Part shown: one piece after another, positions 26,397 through 33,433 of the stretch
Position numbering within the stretch: position 1 is the stretch's first letter
Layout of the letters: each line of letters starts with the position of its first letter
DNA from: CAMLJR01 sp964631955
GTDB lineage: Bacteria > Pseudomonadota > Gammaproteobacteria > Pseudomonadales > CAMLJR01
NCBI GenBank assembly: GCA_964631955.1
Contig: CAZWBA010000002.1
Coordinates: 372,001 to 436,000, forward strand
DNA: 64,000 nucleotides
Reading direction: 5' to 3'
The notes under the pieces: model-generated
What the model saw: the letters and a program-made list of their open reading frames with translations, nothing else
What the model was told of the DNA's origin: nothing
Database searches by the model: none
Program-made: the position numbers and the translations under genes

Positions 26397-26963
26397 ATGA
26401 AACACATGTTCGAAAGTCTCAAGGATCATTTTCTGGTGGCAATGCCTTCGCTGACCGAAGGCATTTTTGCGCACAGCGTTACGTACTTGTGCGAGCACAA
26501 TGAGCAGGGTGCAATGGGCCTCATCATCAACCGGCCGATCGGCATCGCACTCGGCGAAATTCTCGAACAGCTCGATGTCGAAGGCATACGCAATCACGGC
26601 AAGGACCCCGTGATGGCCGGCGGTCCGGTGCAGATCGATCGCGGTTTTGTCTTGCATCGCACCAGCGAACGGCAGTGGGAATCGACCATGCCGATCAGCG
26701 ATGAAATCAGTCTCACCACGTCGCGCGATATTCTCGACGCACTCGCGCACAACGAAGGCCCCGACCGCGCGCTCGTCGCACTCGGTTATGCAGGCTGGGG
26801 TGCAGGTCAGCTGGAGCAGGAACTCGCGGCCAATTCATGGCTGACGATTCCCGCCGATAGCGCCATTATTTTCAACACGCCCGCCGAAAAACGTTTCGAT
26901 GCCGCCGTCGCCAAACTCGGTATCGACATCGCACAAATTGCACCGGGCGCAGGTCACGCTTAA
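26397..26963 (+). CDS. yqgE: YqgE/AlgH family protein
   Basis: This 188-residue protein of unknown biochemical function belongs to the AlgH/UPF0301 family. It has FLVAMPSLTEGIFAHSVTYLCEHNEQGAMGLIINRP near the N-terminus, then VMAGGPVQIDRGFVLH and VALGYAGWGAGQLEQEL, the family hallmarks. The gene is almost always next to yqgF, as here (TTG start 2 bp after this stop). ATG 26397 or ATG 26406 are both possible; neither has a good ribosome-binding site. Confidence 0.93.
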   Translation: MKHMFESLKDHFLVAMPSLTEGIFAHSVTYLCEHNEQGAMGLIINRPIGIALGEILEQLDVEGIRNHGKDPVMAGGPVQIDRGFVLHRTSERQWESTMPISDEISLTTSRDILDALAHNEGPDRALVALGYAGWGAGQLEQELAANSWLTIPADSAIIFNTPAEKRFDAAVAKLGIDIAQIAPGAGHA

Positions 26964-26964
26964 C

Positions 26965-27378
26965 TTGTCTCAATCCATTTGTGTTCTTGCGTTTGATTAC
27001 GGTACGCAACGCATCGGCGTCGCGGTCGGCCAAAGCATCACCGGCACCGCATCACCGCTTCCCGCATTAAAAGCCAGCGACGGTGTTCCGAACTGGGATC
27101 ACATCGCCACGCTTATCAACGAATGGCAACCACAACGATTGCTCGTCGGCCTGCCGCTGAATATGGACGACAGCGAATCCGAGCTATCCGCGCGCGCGCG
27201 AAAATTCGCCAACCGCCTGCACGGTCGTTTCGGTTTACCCGCCGAATTATGGGACGAACGTTTGAGCAGCTTCGAAGCGCGCGGTGAAATGCTCGCGCGC
27301 GGCATGACAAATTTTAAAGATGGAAAAGTGGATAGCTTGAGCGCGTGTTTGATTTTGGAAGGGTGGTTTGCACGCTGA
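26965..27378 (+). CDS. ruvX: Holliday junction resolvase-like protein YqgF/RuvX
   Basis: This 137-residue RNase H-fold nuclease family member is implicated in 16S pre-rRNA maturation. It has the first acidic strand AFDYGTQRIGVAVGQ, LVGLPLNMDD, DERLSSFEA and the final DSLSACLILE with a catalytic Asp. The TTG at 26965 gives the usual family length; starts further upstream would run through yqgE. In P. aeruginosa pyrR and pyrB follow this gene; here a cassette array on the other strand follows. Confidence 0.92.
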   Translation: MSQSICVLAFDYGTQRIGVAVGQSITGTASPLPALKASDGVPNWDHIATLINEWQPQRLLVGLPLNMDDSESELSARARKFANRLHGRFGLPAELWDERLSSFEARGEMLARGMTNFKDGKVDSLSACLILEGWFAR

Positions 27379-27396
27379 TCTTGTTGCGTAACGCGT

Positions 27397-27424
27397 AAGG
27401 GCGAACCTGTGTGTTCGCCTTTCG
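27397..27424 (+). terminator. hairpin after yqgF, likely terminator or REP-type repeat
   Basis: GGCGAAC and GTTCGCC form a 7-bp stem (27400-27406 / 27413-27419) around the loop CTGTGT, extended by A-T pairs, with a short TTTC tail. It lies 18 bp after the yqgF stop and probably ends the gshB operon. Its 5' flank resembles the GTAGGGGCG arms of the 75-bp repeats, so it may be a short relative. Confidence 0.6.
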
Positions 27425-27461
27425 CCGTCATCTATTCCATCGCTCATTTCACCACGTGGTT

Positions 27462-27497
27462 CTATTAACCCGACATCTTTCGACGCCGGGTTAATAG
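27462..27497. terminator. perfect inverted repeat at the distal end of the cassette array
   Basis: CTATTAACCCG and CGGGTTAATAG (11 bp each) flank a 14-nt loop. It lies 10 bp after the toxin stop codon on the minus strand, without a T-tract. It may be a transcript end or a very diverged attC; it does not carry the TGCTAAC inverse core that the last cassette should have. Confidence 0.5.
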
Positions 27498-27507
27498 GCG
27501 CTAAATG

Positions 27508-27813
27508 TCATGCCTGCTCACCTGTAGATCGGGTTCGTTGCTTGAGAGAAGAATAAACCTGATTTTTTTCTCGCTTCCCAATAGCAAGCACATAGACAAC
27601 CAGCTCGTCATCCATCACTTCATAGGCCAGCCGATACCCGGCGGAGCGAAGCTTGATTTTGTAAACCGAATCGTACCCGCTCAATTTATCGGCCGGCACT
27701 CGTGGATTTTCCAGTCTCTCCGCCAGCTTCTTTTTGAACTGACTTTTAATCGAGGCCCCTAACTTCTCCCATTCTTTCAAGGCAGCCGGGAGAAATCGAA
27801 GCTTATAAGTCAT
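27508..27813 (-). CDS. RelE/ParE-superfamily toxin
   Basis: This 101-residue protein begins MTYKLRFLPAALKEWEKLG, the RelE/StbE-type N-terminus, then has NPRVPADKLSGYDSVYKIKL, YRLAYEVMDDELVVYVLAIGKRE and a basic tail. Family members cleave mRNA at the ribosome. The start lies 11 bp inside the antitoxin gene, the usual coupling for type II modules. It is the last gene of the cassette array; such pairs are common in integron arrays, where they favour retention of the DNA. A longer frame upstream overlaps the antitoxin and is not credible. Confidence 0.9.
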   Translation of the reverse strand: MTYKLRFLPAALKEWEKLGASIKSQFKKKLAERLENPRVPADKLSGYDSVYKIKLRSAGYRLAYEVMDDELVVYVLAIGKREKNQVYSSLKQRTRSTGEQA

Positions 27814-28054
27814 CCAGCGATACCTGCACCGCCTGATCCTTGTCGCCACGACGCTCTTCAACGAGTCTGGCGAGCTCATAGTCCTCAATCATGTCCATGA
27901 GCGCCTCATACGTTTCTGCCGGAACTAGATATGCCGCCGGCTTGTTGTGATTCAGCACAGCAATAGGCGAGCCGCTGGCCTGAGACAGCAACGCTGAAGG
28001 GTTTTTCTTTAACTCTGAAATACTGACAGAGAAGTCCGCTAATACCTGACGCAT
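27803..28054 (-). CDS. Phd/YefM (StbD-like) antitoxin
   Basis: The 83 residues have the N-terminal DNA-binding fold FSVSISELKKNPSALLSQA, then GSPIAVLNHNKPAAYLVP and an acidic C-terminal helix that would wrap the toxin. It is expected to neutralise the RelE-type toxin and repress its own promoter. Its end overlaps the toxin start by 11 bp. About 76 bp separate it from the attC upstream, enough for a cassette-borne promoter. Confidence 0.92.
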   Translation of the reverse strand: MRQVLADFSVSISELKKNPSALLSQASGSPIAVLNHNKPAAYLVPAETYEALMDMIEDYELARLVEERRGDKDQAVQVSLDDL

Positions 28055-28130
28055 AAATAGAACCTCAATATAGGGCTAGATTTTGGTCATATATTAGCTC
28101 ATATATGTGGCTCGCACCAAGCGGTTTTAT

Positions 28131-28197
28131 TGCTAACGCCCCCACAAAAGGGTTGGCAGGCGTGGCCTGACAACCCCACTTGTTGTAATTGTTAGAG
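28131..28197 (-). other. attC recombination site 1 (between lipoprotein cassette and toxin-antitoxin cassette)
   Basis: On the minus strand it runs from CTCTAACAATTACAACAAG, through an imperfect GGGTTGTCAGGC / GCCTGCCAACCC stem, to CTTTTGTGGGGGCGTTAGCA. This is the layout of an attC: inverse core, imperfect hairpin, core GTTAG. The inverse core CTCTAAC complements GTTAGAG at the start of the lipoprotein cassette. Confidence 0.85.
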
Positions 28198-28209
28198 ATT
28201 TTTGTGGTG

Positions 28210-28575
28210 CTACTTATTTCCGTTCGCCGCATCCAGCAGGGCGTTTCCTGTTTTTCCACTTTTTCCCGTTTTATAAACTTGTAAAAGATTTCCCTTTGAG
28301 TCCCATTCAAAAACTGTTGACTCGCTCACGTTACCTCCAAAAAAAGCACTTACTTTATTGTAATCGTAGTACCAAGCCTCCTTTCCAGAGAGAGCCTCCT
28401 TTTTGTTTGGCTGGCCTACCGCACTGATAACTTGCGGTTGTGTTGTTTTTCCTGGTGCGAACTGCGCTATTTGCTCGGATGTGATTTCTGTGCCTGTCTT
28501 GTAGTCAAGAGGTGTGCTCGCACAGCCCGACAAAAGAGCCGAGGCCACAACAGAAGCGAAAACGGTTTTTCTCAT
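28210..28575 (-). CDS. SmpA/BamE-like lipoprotein (cassette gene)
   Basis: The 121-residue precursor has a lipoprotein signal (MRKTVFASVVASALLSGCAS, lipobox LSGC, Cys 18). The mature part carries the SmpA/OmlA pattern: a leading strand-helix with APGKTTQPQVISAVGQP, then AWYYDYNKV and a VFEWDSKGNLLQV strand pair. BamE proteins act in outer-membrane assembly, but small stand-alone relatives are common and their roles are unclear. It occupies one cassette alone, bracketed by two attC sites. GC content is lower than in flanking chromosomal genes. Confidence 0.85.
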   Translation of the reverse strand: MRKTVFASVVASALLSGCASTPLDYKTGTEITSEQIAQFAPGKTTQPQVISAVGQPNKKEALSGKEAWYYDYNKVSAFFGGNVSESTVFEWDSKGNLLQVYKTGKSGKTGNALLDAANGNK

Positions 28576-28612
28576 TTCTTCAATTCCTTCTATGGATTGT
28601 TGGTTGGCTTTT

Positions 28613-28680
28613 CTCTAACGCCCACAAGAGGGATTGCCAAACGCGCAGCGTTTGGCAATCTCTTGTTGTAATTGTTAGCG
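28613..28680 (-). other. attC recombination site 2 (upstream of the lipoprotein cassette)
   Basis: On the minus strand CGCTAACAATTACAACAAGAG leads into a strong stem (ATTGCCAAACGC / GCGTTTGGCAAT), then CCTCTTGTGGGCGTTAGAG. The outer parts are nearly identical to site 1. The inverse core CGCTAAC complements GTTAGCG at 28969-28975, the start of the preceding cassette. Confidence 0.88.
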
Positions 28681-28968
28681 CCAGCCGAATACCACAAAAC
28701 TTTGTGGCCTGCCGAGCGCGAAATTGACTATTGCCGCGAACTTGCAAAGCAAAAAGACTTTGAGCGGCTACCGAAAATAATTTGCCCTTGCGATTACAGA
28801 ACGAGTACCACAGGCAGGAGAGCGAACGGTTTGAAGACGCCGAAGCCAACAACTGTGAACTAAAACTCTGAACCGCAATTGTTCCCATAAACAGTGAGCT
28901 GAATTTGAAGCAGCCCCGACGAAGGCTGCACGGAGCACCGTTTAGGAAATTTCGCATTAAACACATAC
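28681..28968 (-). other. cassette without a convincing gene
   Basis: About 290 bp lie between a 19-bp junction and attC site 2. A minus-strand frame from 28966 (MCLMRNFLNG...) runs through the attC to 28580 but has no ribosome-binding site and no family features. A plus-strand frame (28672-28863) would start inside the attC. Gene-less or antisense cassettes are known in integrons. The unit could also carry an RNA or promoter. Confidence 0.5.
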
Positions 28969-28987
28969 CGCTAACAGCCTGTTAGGC
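28969..28987 (-). other. 19-bp attC-like junction (site 3)
   Basis: The minus strand reads GCCTAAC-AGGCT-GTTAGCG: inverse core, five bases, core. The hairpin of 40 or more bases found in normal attC sites is missing. GCCTAAC complements GTTAGGC at 29448-29454, the start of the membrane-protein cassette, so it is a true cassette boundary. The same 7-5-7 layout recurs at 30168-30186. Confidence 0.7.
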
Positions 28988-28995
28988 ATTTTCTT

Positions 28996-29427
28996 TTAGG
29001 CGACATAAATAAGCCAGGAAGCAATAAAGGCACCAACCAAGATTAAAGCAATGAGAAAGACAAACATTTCTTCAGAGCTTACTTTTTTCTTTGTGCCCCG
29101 CGCATTTTTGAACTCATCAGAAAAGCGGTCGTATACACGGTCTAGCCTGGCTCTGCGATCATCAATGGAGCGCTTTAAGCGATACAAAACGATAGTGGAA
29201 AGAACAGTCATTGCAATAGCGGCACCAATAAGCAACGTGCGAACACAAGGGGTAAACGTTTGTTTTGCAAGTTGAGGAACGCCAATGATCGCTGCAAAAG
29301 CAATTAGTGCATAATTGGTGATAGCCCACTGCTGGCTTTTGAAGAACGACAAATCTTGCGTTGTGGCTTGATAAAGGGCTAGTAACTCTTGTCTTTCGTC
29401 CTCATTGATTTCTACGCTCGAACTCAT
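28996..29427 (-). CDS. small membrane protein (cassette gene)
   Basis: This 143-residue protein has three predicted membrane segments: about 36-54 (ITNYALIAFAAIIGVPQLA), 62-82 (TLLIGAAIAMTVLSTIVLY) and 122-142 (FVFLIALILVGAFIASWLIYV). A basic cytoplasmic loop lies between the second and third (RSIDDRRARLDRVYDRFSDEF), and the N-terminal part is acidic and helical. AAGGAG lies 7 nt before the ATG. I do not recognise the family; its layout recalls small proteins of integron arrays with no assigned function. Confidence 0.75.
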   Translation of the reverse strand: MSSSVEINEDERQELLALYQATTQDLSFFKSQQWAITNYALIAFAAIIGVPQLAKQTFTPCVRTLLIGAAIAMTVLSTIVLYRLKRSIDDRRARLDRVYDRFSDEFKNARGTKKKVSSEEMFVFLIALILVGAFIASWLIYVA

Positions 29428-29447
29428 TTCTTGCTCCTTATTTTGAT

Positions 29448-29520
29448 GCCTAACGCTTGGCTTTGCGGCGACCGGAGCGCAGCGTAGGTACGTCCGACAA
29501 TAGTCGCTTTTTATGCGTCG
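29448..29520 (-). other. degenerate attC-like site 4 (3' core only)
   Basis: On the minus strand the site ends in GCCAAGCGTTAGGC, a clear attC core, and opens the membrane-protein cassette. The 5' half is not recognisable: the expected inverse core TCCTAAC is absent after the upstream stop codon, and only a GC-rich CTGCGCTCCGGTCGCCG stretch remains. It was probably eroded by mutation or deletion. Confidence 0.55.
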
Positions 29521-29521
29521 A

Positions 29522-30151
29522 CTACCTCTTACTCCTCAGATACTCGGTCATTTCTGCGTAACCGCCGAGATCTATGCTCGTTGTCTCAGCTGTCTTATGG
29601 GGCCAATGGTAACCACGAATTAGAATGCTGTCTGTGGATCTGAGCTGAGAGTCGATGTTCTTAGTAAGAATCAGACATCCCTCCGTATTTGTTTCGATAG
29701 GGCTATTGTCATCTATTCTGATCATTGCCTTCATGCTGGGAAAGTCATGCCCCGCTACGCATAATACTTCTTGACTAGCTTTGCTTAGATTAAGCCACAG
29801 ATACACATTGCTCTTTAAGGTTAACTCGCCAAATTCGGCGCTCATCTTATAAGGGCGCCTATGTACTGTGATTAATCTTTGATCGGTCATTTCGTCATTT
29901 TTTACCTGAAATGACCAAGTATTGTCGAATGTGGTTTCGGAGCTTGCGTTCTTTCTTTTGTATTCACATGTAAAAGATTTGCAACTCAATGTGGCGCTTG
30001 GATCAAACCGCTTCCCCAGAAATCCGGAGCCATCCGAATATATCTTTCCAAGATACTCACCGAAACTTAAGTTCTCTGCTTCTGTCGCATGAGTTGTGTA
30101 GGAAAGCAGAGTTGCAAAGACGACGAATGCCCCAAATCGCAATATTCTCAT
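29522..30151 (-). CDS. secreted protein of unknown function (cassette gene)
   Basis: The protein of about 209 residues has an N-terminal signal peptide (RILRFGAFVVFATLLSYTTHA, cleavage after THA). The mature part has cysteines at SCKSFTCEY, LCVAGHD and EGCLIL that could form disulfides. No family was recognised. The start is taken at the second of two adjacent ATGs, 5 nt after GGGAG. It is the first unit of the array, 83 bp after the pilU stop, and codon use is AT-richer than in pilU. Confidence 0.7.
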   Translation of the reverse strand: MRILRFGAFVVFATLLSYTTHATEAENLSFGEYLGKIYSDGSGFLGKRFDPSATLSCKSFTCEYKRKNASSETTFDNTWSFQVKNDEMTDQRLITVHRRPYKMSAEFGELTLKSNVYLWLNLSKASQEVLCVAGHDFPSMKAMIRIDDNSPIETNTEGCLILTKNIDSQLRSTDSILIRGYHWPHKTAETTSIDLGGYAEMTEYLRSKR

Positions 30152-30167
30152 CATATCTCCCAAAGGT

Positions 30168-30186
30168 TCCTAACAGTCTGTTAATG
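30168..30186 (-). other. 19-bp attC-like junction (site 5), proximal edge of the array
   Basis: The minus strand reads CATTAAC-AGACT-GTTAGGA, the same 7-5-7 layout as 28969-28987, with spacer AGACT instead of AGGCT. It marks the boundary between chromosomal pilU and the first cassette. It could be a hairpin-less attC or a secondary insertion site. Confidence 0.55.
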
Positions 30187-30234
30187 AGACTCGCGCGGTC
30201 TCATAAGAAATCGATGAACTGTCAGTTTCGTTTG

Positions 30235-31386
30235 TTATCGCCGCATCATTCGGCCGCGATCGTTCTCATCATCCATCTGCACCGTCAAACCGGAAACTCC
30301 GCTCACGAGTGCGTTCGGATCGTTGTCGCTGCCGAGTTTGATCATGAGACGCAGATCGTTTTGCGAATCGGCGTGCGCAAGCGCGTCTTCGTAAGTGATT
30401 TCGCCCTGGCTGTACATTTCATACAAATGCTGATCGAAAGTCTGCATGCCTTGTTCGGTCGATTTCGACATTAAATCCTTGAGCATGTGTACTTCGCCTT
30501 TGCGAATTAAATCGCTGGCGAGCGGTGTATTGATCAACACTTCAACGCACGCACGACGACCTTTGCCATCGGGAGTGGGAATTAATTGTTGCGCGACCAT
30601 CGCTTTCAAGTTGAGCGACAAGTCCATCCATAACTGCGGGTGCCGTTCAGGCGGGAAAAAGTGCAGGATGCGATCGAGCGCCTGGTTGGCGTTGTTCGCG
30701 TGCAGTGTGCACAAACATAAGTGACCCGTTTCCGCGAAGGTGACCGCGTGTTCCATCGTCTGCCGTGTACGTACCTCGCCGATCATGATCACGTCGGGCG
30801 CTTGTCGCAGCATATTTTTCAGCGCGACTTCGAACGATTCGGTATCGATGCCGACTTCGCGTTGCGTGACGATGCAGCCTTCGTGCTGGTGAATATATTC
30901 GATGGGATCTTCCACCGAAATGATGTGACCTTTCGAATTGCGATTGCGGTGGCCGATCATCGAGGCGAGCGATGTCGATTTACCCGCACCGGTCGCACCG
31001 ACGAAAATCACGAGACCGCGTTTGGTCATCGCGAGGTCTTTGATGATGTCGGGCAGGCCTAATTCTTCGATTTGCGGAATACGCGTTTCGATGCGACGCA
31101 GCACCATGCCCGCGAGGTTGCGCTGATAAAACGCGCTGACCCGGAAGCGGCCGATACCGCGTGCGCTGATGGCGAAATTCAATTCTTTCGCCTGCACGAA
31201 TTCGCGGCGCTGCGTTTCGTTCATTACACCGAGCACGGTTTCGCGGGTTTTTTCCGGCGACATCGGTGTGGTGGTGACCGGTACGACGCGGCCATTGATT
31301 TTTACCGAGGGCGGCACGCCTGCGGTGATGAATAAATCCGACGCGCCCTTTTCCACCACCAGCTGTAATAGCTTTTCTATGTCCAC
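30235..31386 (-). CDS. pilU: PilU, type IV pilus retraction ATPase
   Basis: This 383-residue cytoplasmic hexameric ATPase assists PilT in retraction. It has Walker A GATGAGKST, an Asp-box region SVEDPIEYIHQHEGC, Walker B APDVIMIGEVRT and a His-box TFAETGHLCLCTLHANN. The C-terminal acidic tail after RLMIKLGSDND is typical of PilU. It starts with GTG (31386), 8 nt after GGAG. It lies 86 bp downstream of pilT. The cassette array begins directly downstream. Confidence 0.96.
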   Translation of the reverse strand: MDIEKLLQLVVEKGASDLFITAGVPPSVKINGRVVPVTTTPMSPEKTRETVLGVMNETQRREFVQAKELNFAISARGIGRFRVSAFYQRNLAGMVLRRIETRIPQIEELGLPDIIKDLAMTKRGLVIFVGATGAGKSTSLASMIGHRNRNSKGHIISVEDPIEYIHQHEGCIVTQREVGIDTESFEVALKNMLRQAPDVIMIGEVRTRQTMEHAVTFAETGHLCLCTLHANNANQALDRILHFFPPERHPQLWMDLSLNLKAMVAQQLIPTPDGKGRRACVEVLINTPLASDLIRKGEVHMLKDLMSKSTEQGMQTFDQHLYEMYSQGEITYEDALAHADSQNDLRLMIKLGSDNDPNALVSGVSGLTVQMDDENDRGRMMRR

Positions 31387-31472
31387 CGCATGTGCTCCTT
31401 TTTATAAGGCCAGTTTTTTAAGCCTCAGCCTTACAAATTATTTTGCGCGCGCATTCTTGCGAACGCATTCAA

Positions 31473-32507
31473 TTAAAATTTATCGGGGAAGCGTGCTTTG
31501 TTGCGCGCTTCATCGCGCGTCACCAACCGTTTCTGCACCAAATCACCGAGACATTGATCCATCGTCTGCATGCCGACGGCGCCGCCGGTTTGAATCGCCG
31601 AATACATTTGCGCGACTTTATCTTCGCGAATGAGATTTCGAATCGCCGAAGTGCCGATCATGATTTCATGCGCGGCGATACGGCCGCCGCCGACTTTTTT
31701 CATGAGCGTCTGCGAAATAACTGCTTGCAGCGATTCGGATAACATCGAACGCACCATGTCTTTTTCCGCGGCCGGGAACACGTCGATGATACGGTCCATG
31801 GTTTTCGCGGCGGACGTGGTGTGCAAGGTGCCGAAAACCAGGTGACCGGTTTCGGCGGCGGTCAGTGCGAGACGAATCGTTTCGAGGTCGCGCAATTCGC
31901 CGACGAGAATGATGTCGGGGTCTTCCCGCAGCGCCGAGCGCAGCGCTTCGTTGAAGCCGTGCGTATCGCGGTGCACTTCGCGCTGGTTAATCAGGCATTT
32001 TTTCGATTCGTGCACGAATTCGATCGGGTCTTCGATGGTGAGAATGTGTTCGTACCGCGTGTCGTTGACGTAGTCCATCATCGCCGCGAGCGTGGTCGAT
32101 TTACCCGAGCCGGTCGGACCGGTGACGAGCACGAGGCCGCGCGGGTTGTGGCAGATATCGCGAAACACCTGGCCGAGACCTAAATCCTCCATCGACAGGA
32201 CTTTCGAGGGAATGGTCCGGAACACGCCGCCGGCACCGCGGTTCTGGTTAAAGGCGTTGACGCGAAAGCGCGCCACGCCCGGCACTTCGAACGAGAAATC
32301 GGTTTCGAGGAATTCTTCGTAATCCTTGCGCTGCTTGTCGTTCATGATCTCGTAGATCAACGAATGCACCTGCTTGTGGTCCATCGGCGGCAGGTTGATG
32401 CGGCGCACGTCGCCATCGACGCGAATCATCGGCGGCAGTCCGGCCGAGAGGTGCAAGTCGGATGCGCCCTGTTTGGCGCTGAAGGCGAGCAGTTCGGTGA
32501 TATCCAT
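31473..32507 (-). CDS. pilT: PilT, type IV pilus retraction motor ATPase
   Basis: This 344-residue motor ATPase drives pilus retraction in twitching. It has Walker A TGPTGSGKSTT, TIEDPIEFVHESKKC, Walker B REDPDIILVGELRD, LTAAETGHLVFGTLHTTSA and the diagnostic SAIRNLIRE motif near the C-terminus. Length matches P. aeruginosa PilT (344). It is the first gene of pilT-pilU and divergent from yggS, with about 200 bp between. Confidence 0.98.
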   Translation of the reverse strand: MDITELLAFSAKQGASDLHLSAGLPPMIRVDGDVRRINLPPMDHKQVHSLIYEIMNDKQRKDYEEFLETDFSFEVPGVARFRVNAFNQNRGAGGVFRTIPSKVLSMEDLGLGQVFRDICHNPRGLVLVTGPTGSGKSTTLAAMMDYVNDTRYEHILTIEDPIEFVHESKKCLINQREVHRDTHGFNEALRSALREDPDIILVGELRDLETIRLALTAAETGHLVFGTLHTTSAAKTMDRIIDVFPAAEKDMVRSMLSESLQAVISQTLMKKVGGGRIAAHEIMIGTSAIRNLIREDKVAQMYSAIQTGGAVGMQTMDQCLGDLVQKRLVTRDEARNKARFPDKF

Positions 32508-32710
32508 GCGTTTCCCTATAAAGAGCTATGCAGAGCACACCGCGAGCGGCACGGTGGCGTGGTTATAATAGACGCCCCGCGCAATCGCAGCCCGTCGTAC
32601 TGGAAAAAGTACAGACAAATGCGATGACAGTCACAGGTAGCGGCAGGCCCCTTTCGACAGGCAATCTCTCGCCGTGTCGGGAAACCAGACCGCCGTGCAG
32701 GCGTGATTCG

Positions 32711-33433
32711 ATGCCATTTGATATAGCAGAAAATATAGCAAACGTCCGACAAGCTATTCGGCAGGCGTGTTCGCGCAGCAATCGGGCCGAATCCGACGTA
32801 ACCTTGCTCGCCGTCAGCAAGGCGCAAACCGCCGAAGCGATTCGCCGCGCCGTGCAGGCGGGCATCGACGTTGTCGGCGAGAATTATGTGCAGGAGGCGC
32901 AGCAGAAAATCGCCGCGCTCGCGGGCGAACCTCTCACCTGGCATTTCATCGGCCCGCTGCAATCGAACAAGACCGCCGCAGTCGCAGAGTCTTTCGCCTG
33001 GGTGCAAGGCGTCGATCGGCTCAAAATCGCGCAGCGGTTGTCGGCGCAGCGTCCTGCGCGGCTGCCGCCGCTGAATATTTGCGTGCAGGTGAATATCGAT
33101 GACGAAAGTACGAAGTCGGGCGTGGCGCCGCATGAATTACCGGCGTTGCTCGATGCCATCGCCGCTCTTCCCAATCTTGCATTGCGCGGCCTGATGGCGA
33201 TTCCGCTGGCCGCCGCACAGCCCGAACAGCGCCGCGCCAGTTTTGCGCGCATGCGCGAATTATTCGAAACGCAGCGTCAGCGCGCGCCACGATTCGATAC
33301 GCTGTCGATGGGCATGTCCGACGATTTTGATATCGCGATCGAAGAAGGTGCGACGCTCGTGCGTGTCGGCAGCGCGATTTTCGGTGCGCGTCCCACCAGG
33401 AATTTCACTTCAAATATTCAGGCAAACGATTGA
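32711..33433 (+). CDS. yggS: YggS family pyridoxal phosphate homeostasis protein
   Basis: This 240-residue TIM-barrel protein binds PLP on a lysine (LLAVSKAQTAEAI) and helps to balance PLP and amino-acid pools. It shows GENYVQEAQQK, HFIGPLQSNK, VQVNIDDESTKSG and the C-terminal SMGMSDDFDIAIEEGATLVRVGSAIFG, all typical. The start at 32711 follows the family; the frame extends upstream but without similarity. It is next to proC, as in most gammaproteobacteria, with a transporter gene inserted between. Its stop overlaps the next ATG (TGATG). Confidence 0.95.
   Translation: MPFDIAENIANVRQAIRQACSRSNRAESDVTLLAVSKAQTAEAIRRAVQAGIDVVGENYVQEAQQKIAALAGEPLTWHFIGPLQSNKTAAVAESFAWVQGVDRLKIAQRLSAQRPARLPPLNICVQVNIDDESTKSGVAPHELPALLDAIAALPNLALRGLMAIPLAAAQPEQRRASFARMRELFETQRQRAPRFDTLSMGMSDDFDIAIEEGATLVRVGSAIFGARPTRNFTSNIQAND

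Larger units (their letters stand above)
27462..30186 (-). mobile_element. integron gene-cassette array without integrase (CALIN)
   Basis: This is a block of same-strand, AT-richer genes, several separated by attC-type recombination sites. Reading the minus strand there are five units: a secreted protein, a membrane protein, a gene-poor unit, a lipoprotein and a toxin-antitoxin pair. For three consecutive units the first bases complement the inverse core at their own end: GTTAGGC/GCCTAAC, GTTAGCG/CGCTAAC and GTTAGAG/CTCTAAC. That is expected only if each unit was inserted as a circularised cassette. No integrase gene or attI is visible. The array sits between yqgF and pilU, in the same orientation as pilT-pilU. 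Confidence 0.8.

Noticed and set aside
26899..26964. Upstream extension of ruvX into yqgE
   Set aside because: The extra 22 residues lie wholly inside yqgE in another frame and do not match the family N-terminus.
27462..27497. Inverted repeat after the toxin gene as the last attC of the array
   Set aside because: It lacks the TGCTAAC inverse core expected for the last cassette and has an 11-bp perfect stem, unlike the imperfect attC stem. Kept as a terminator-like structure with attC as a weak alternative.
28065..28310. 81-codon frame overlapping the lipoprotein gene end and attC site 1
   Set aside because: Out of frame with the lipoprotein, runs across the attC, no ribosome-binding site.
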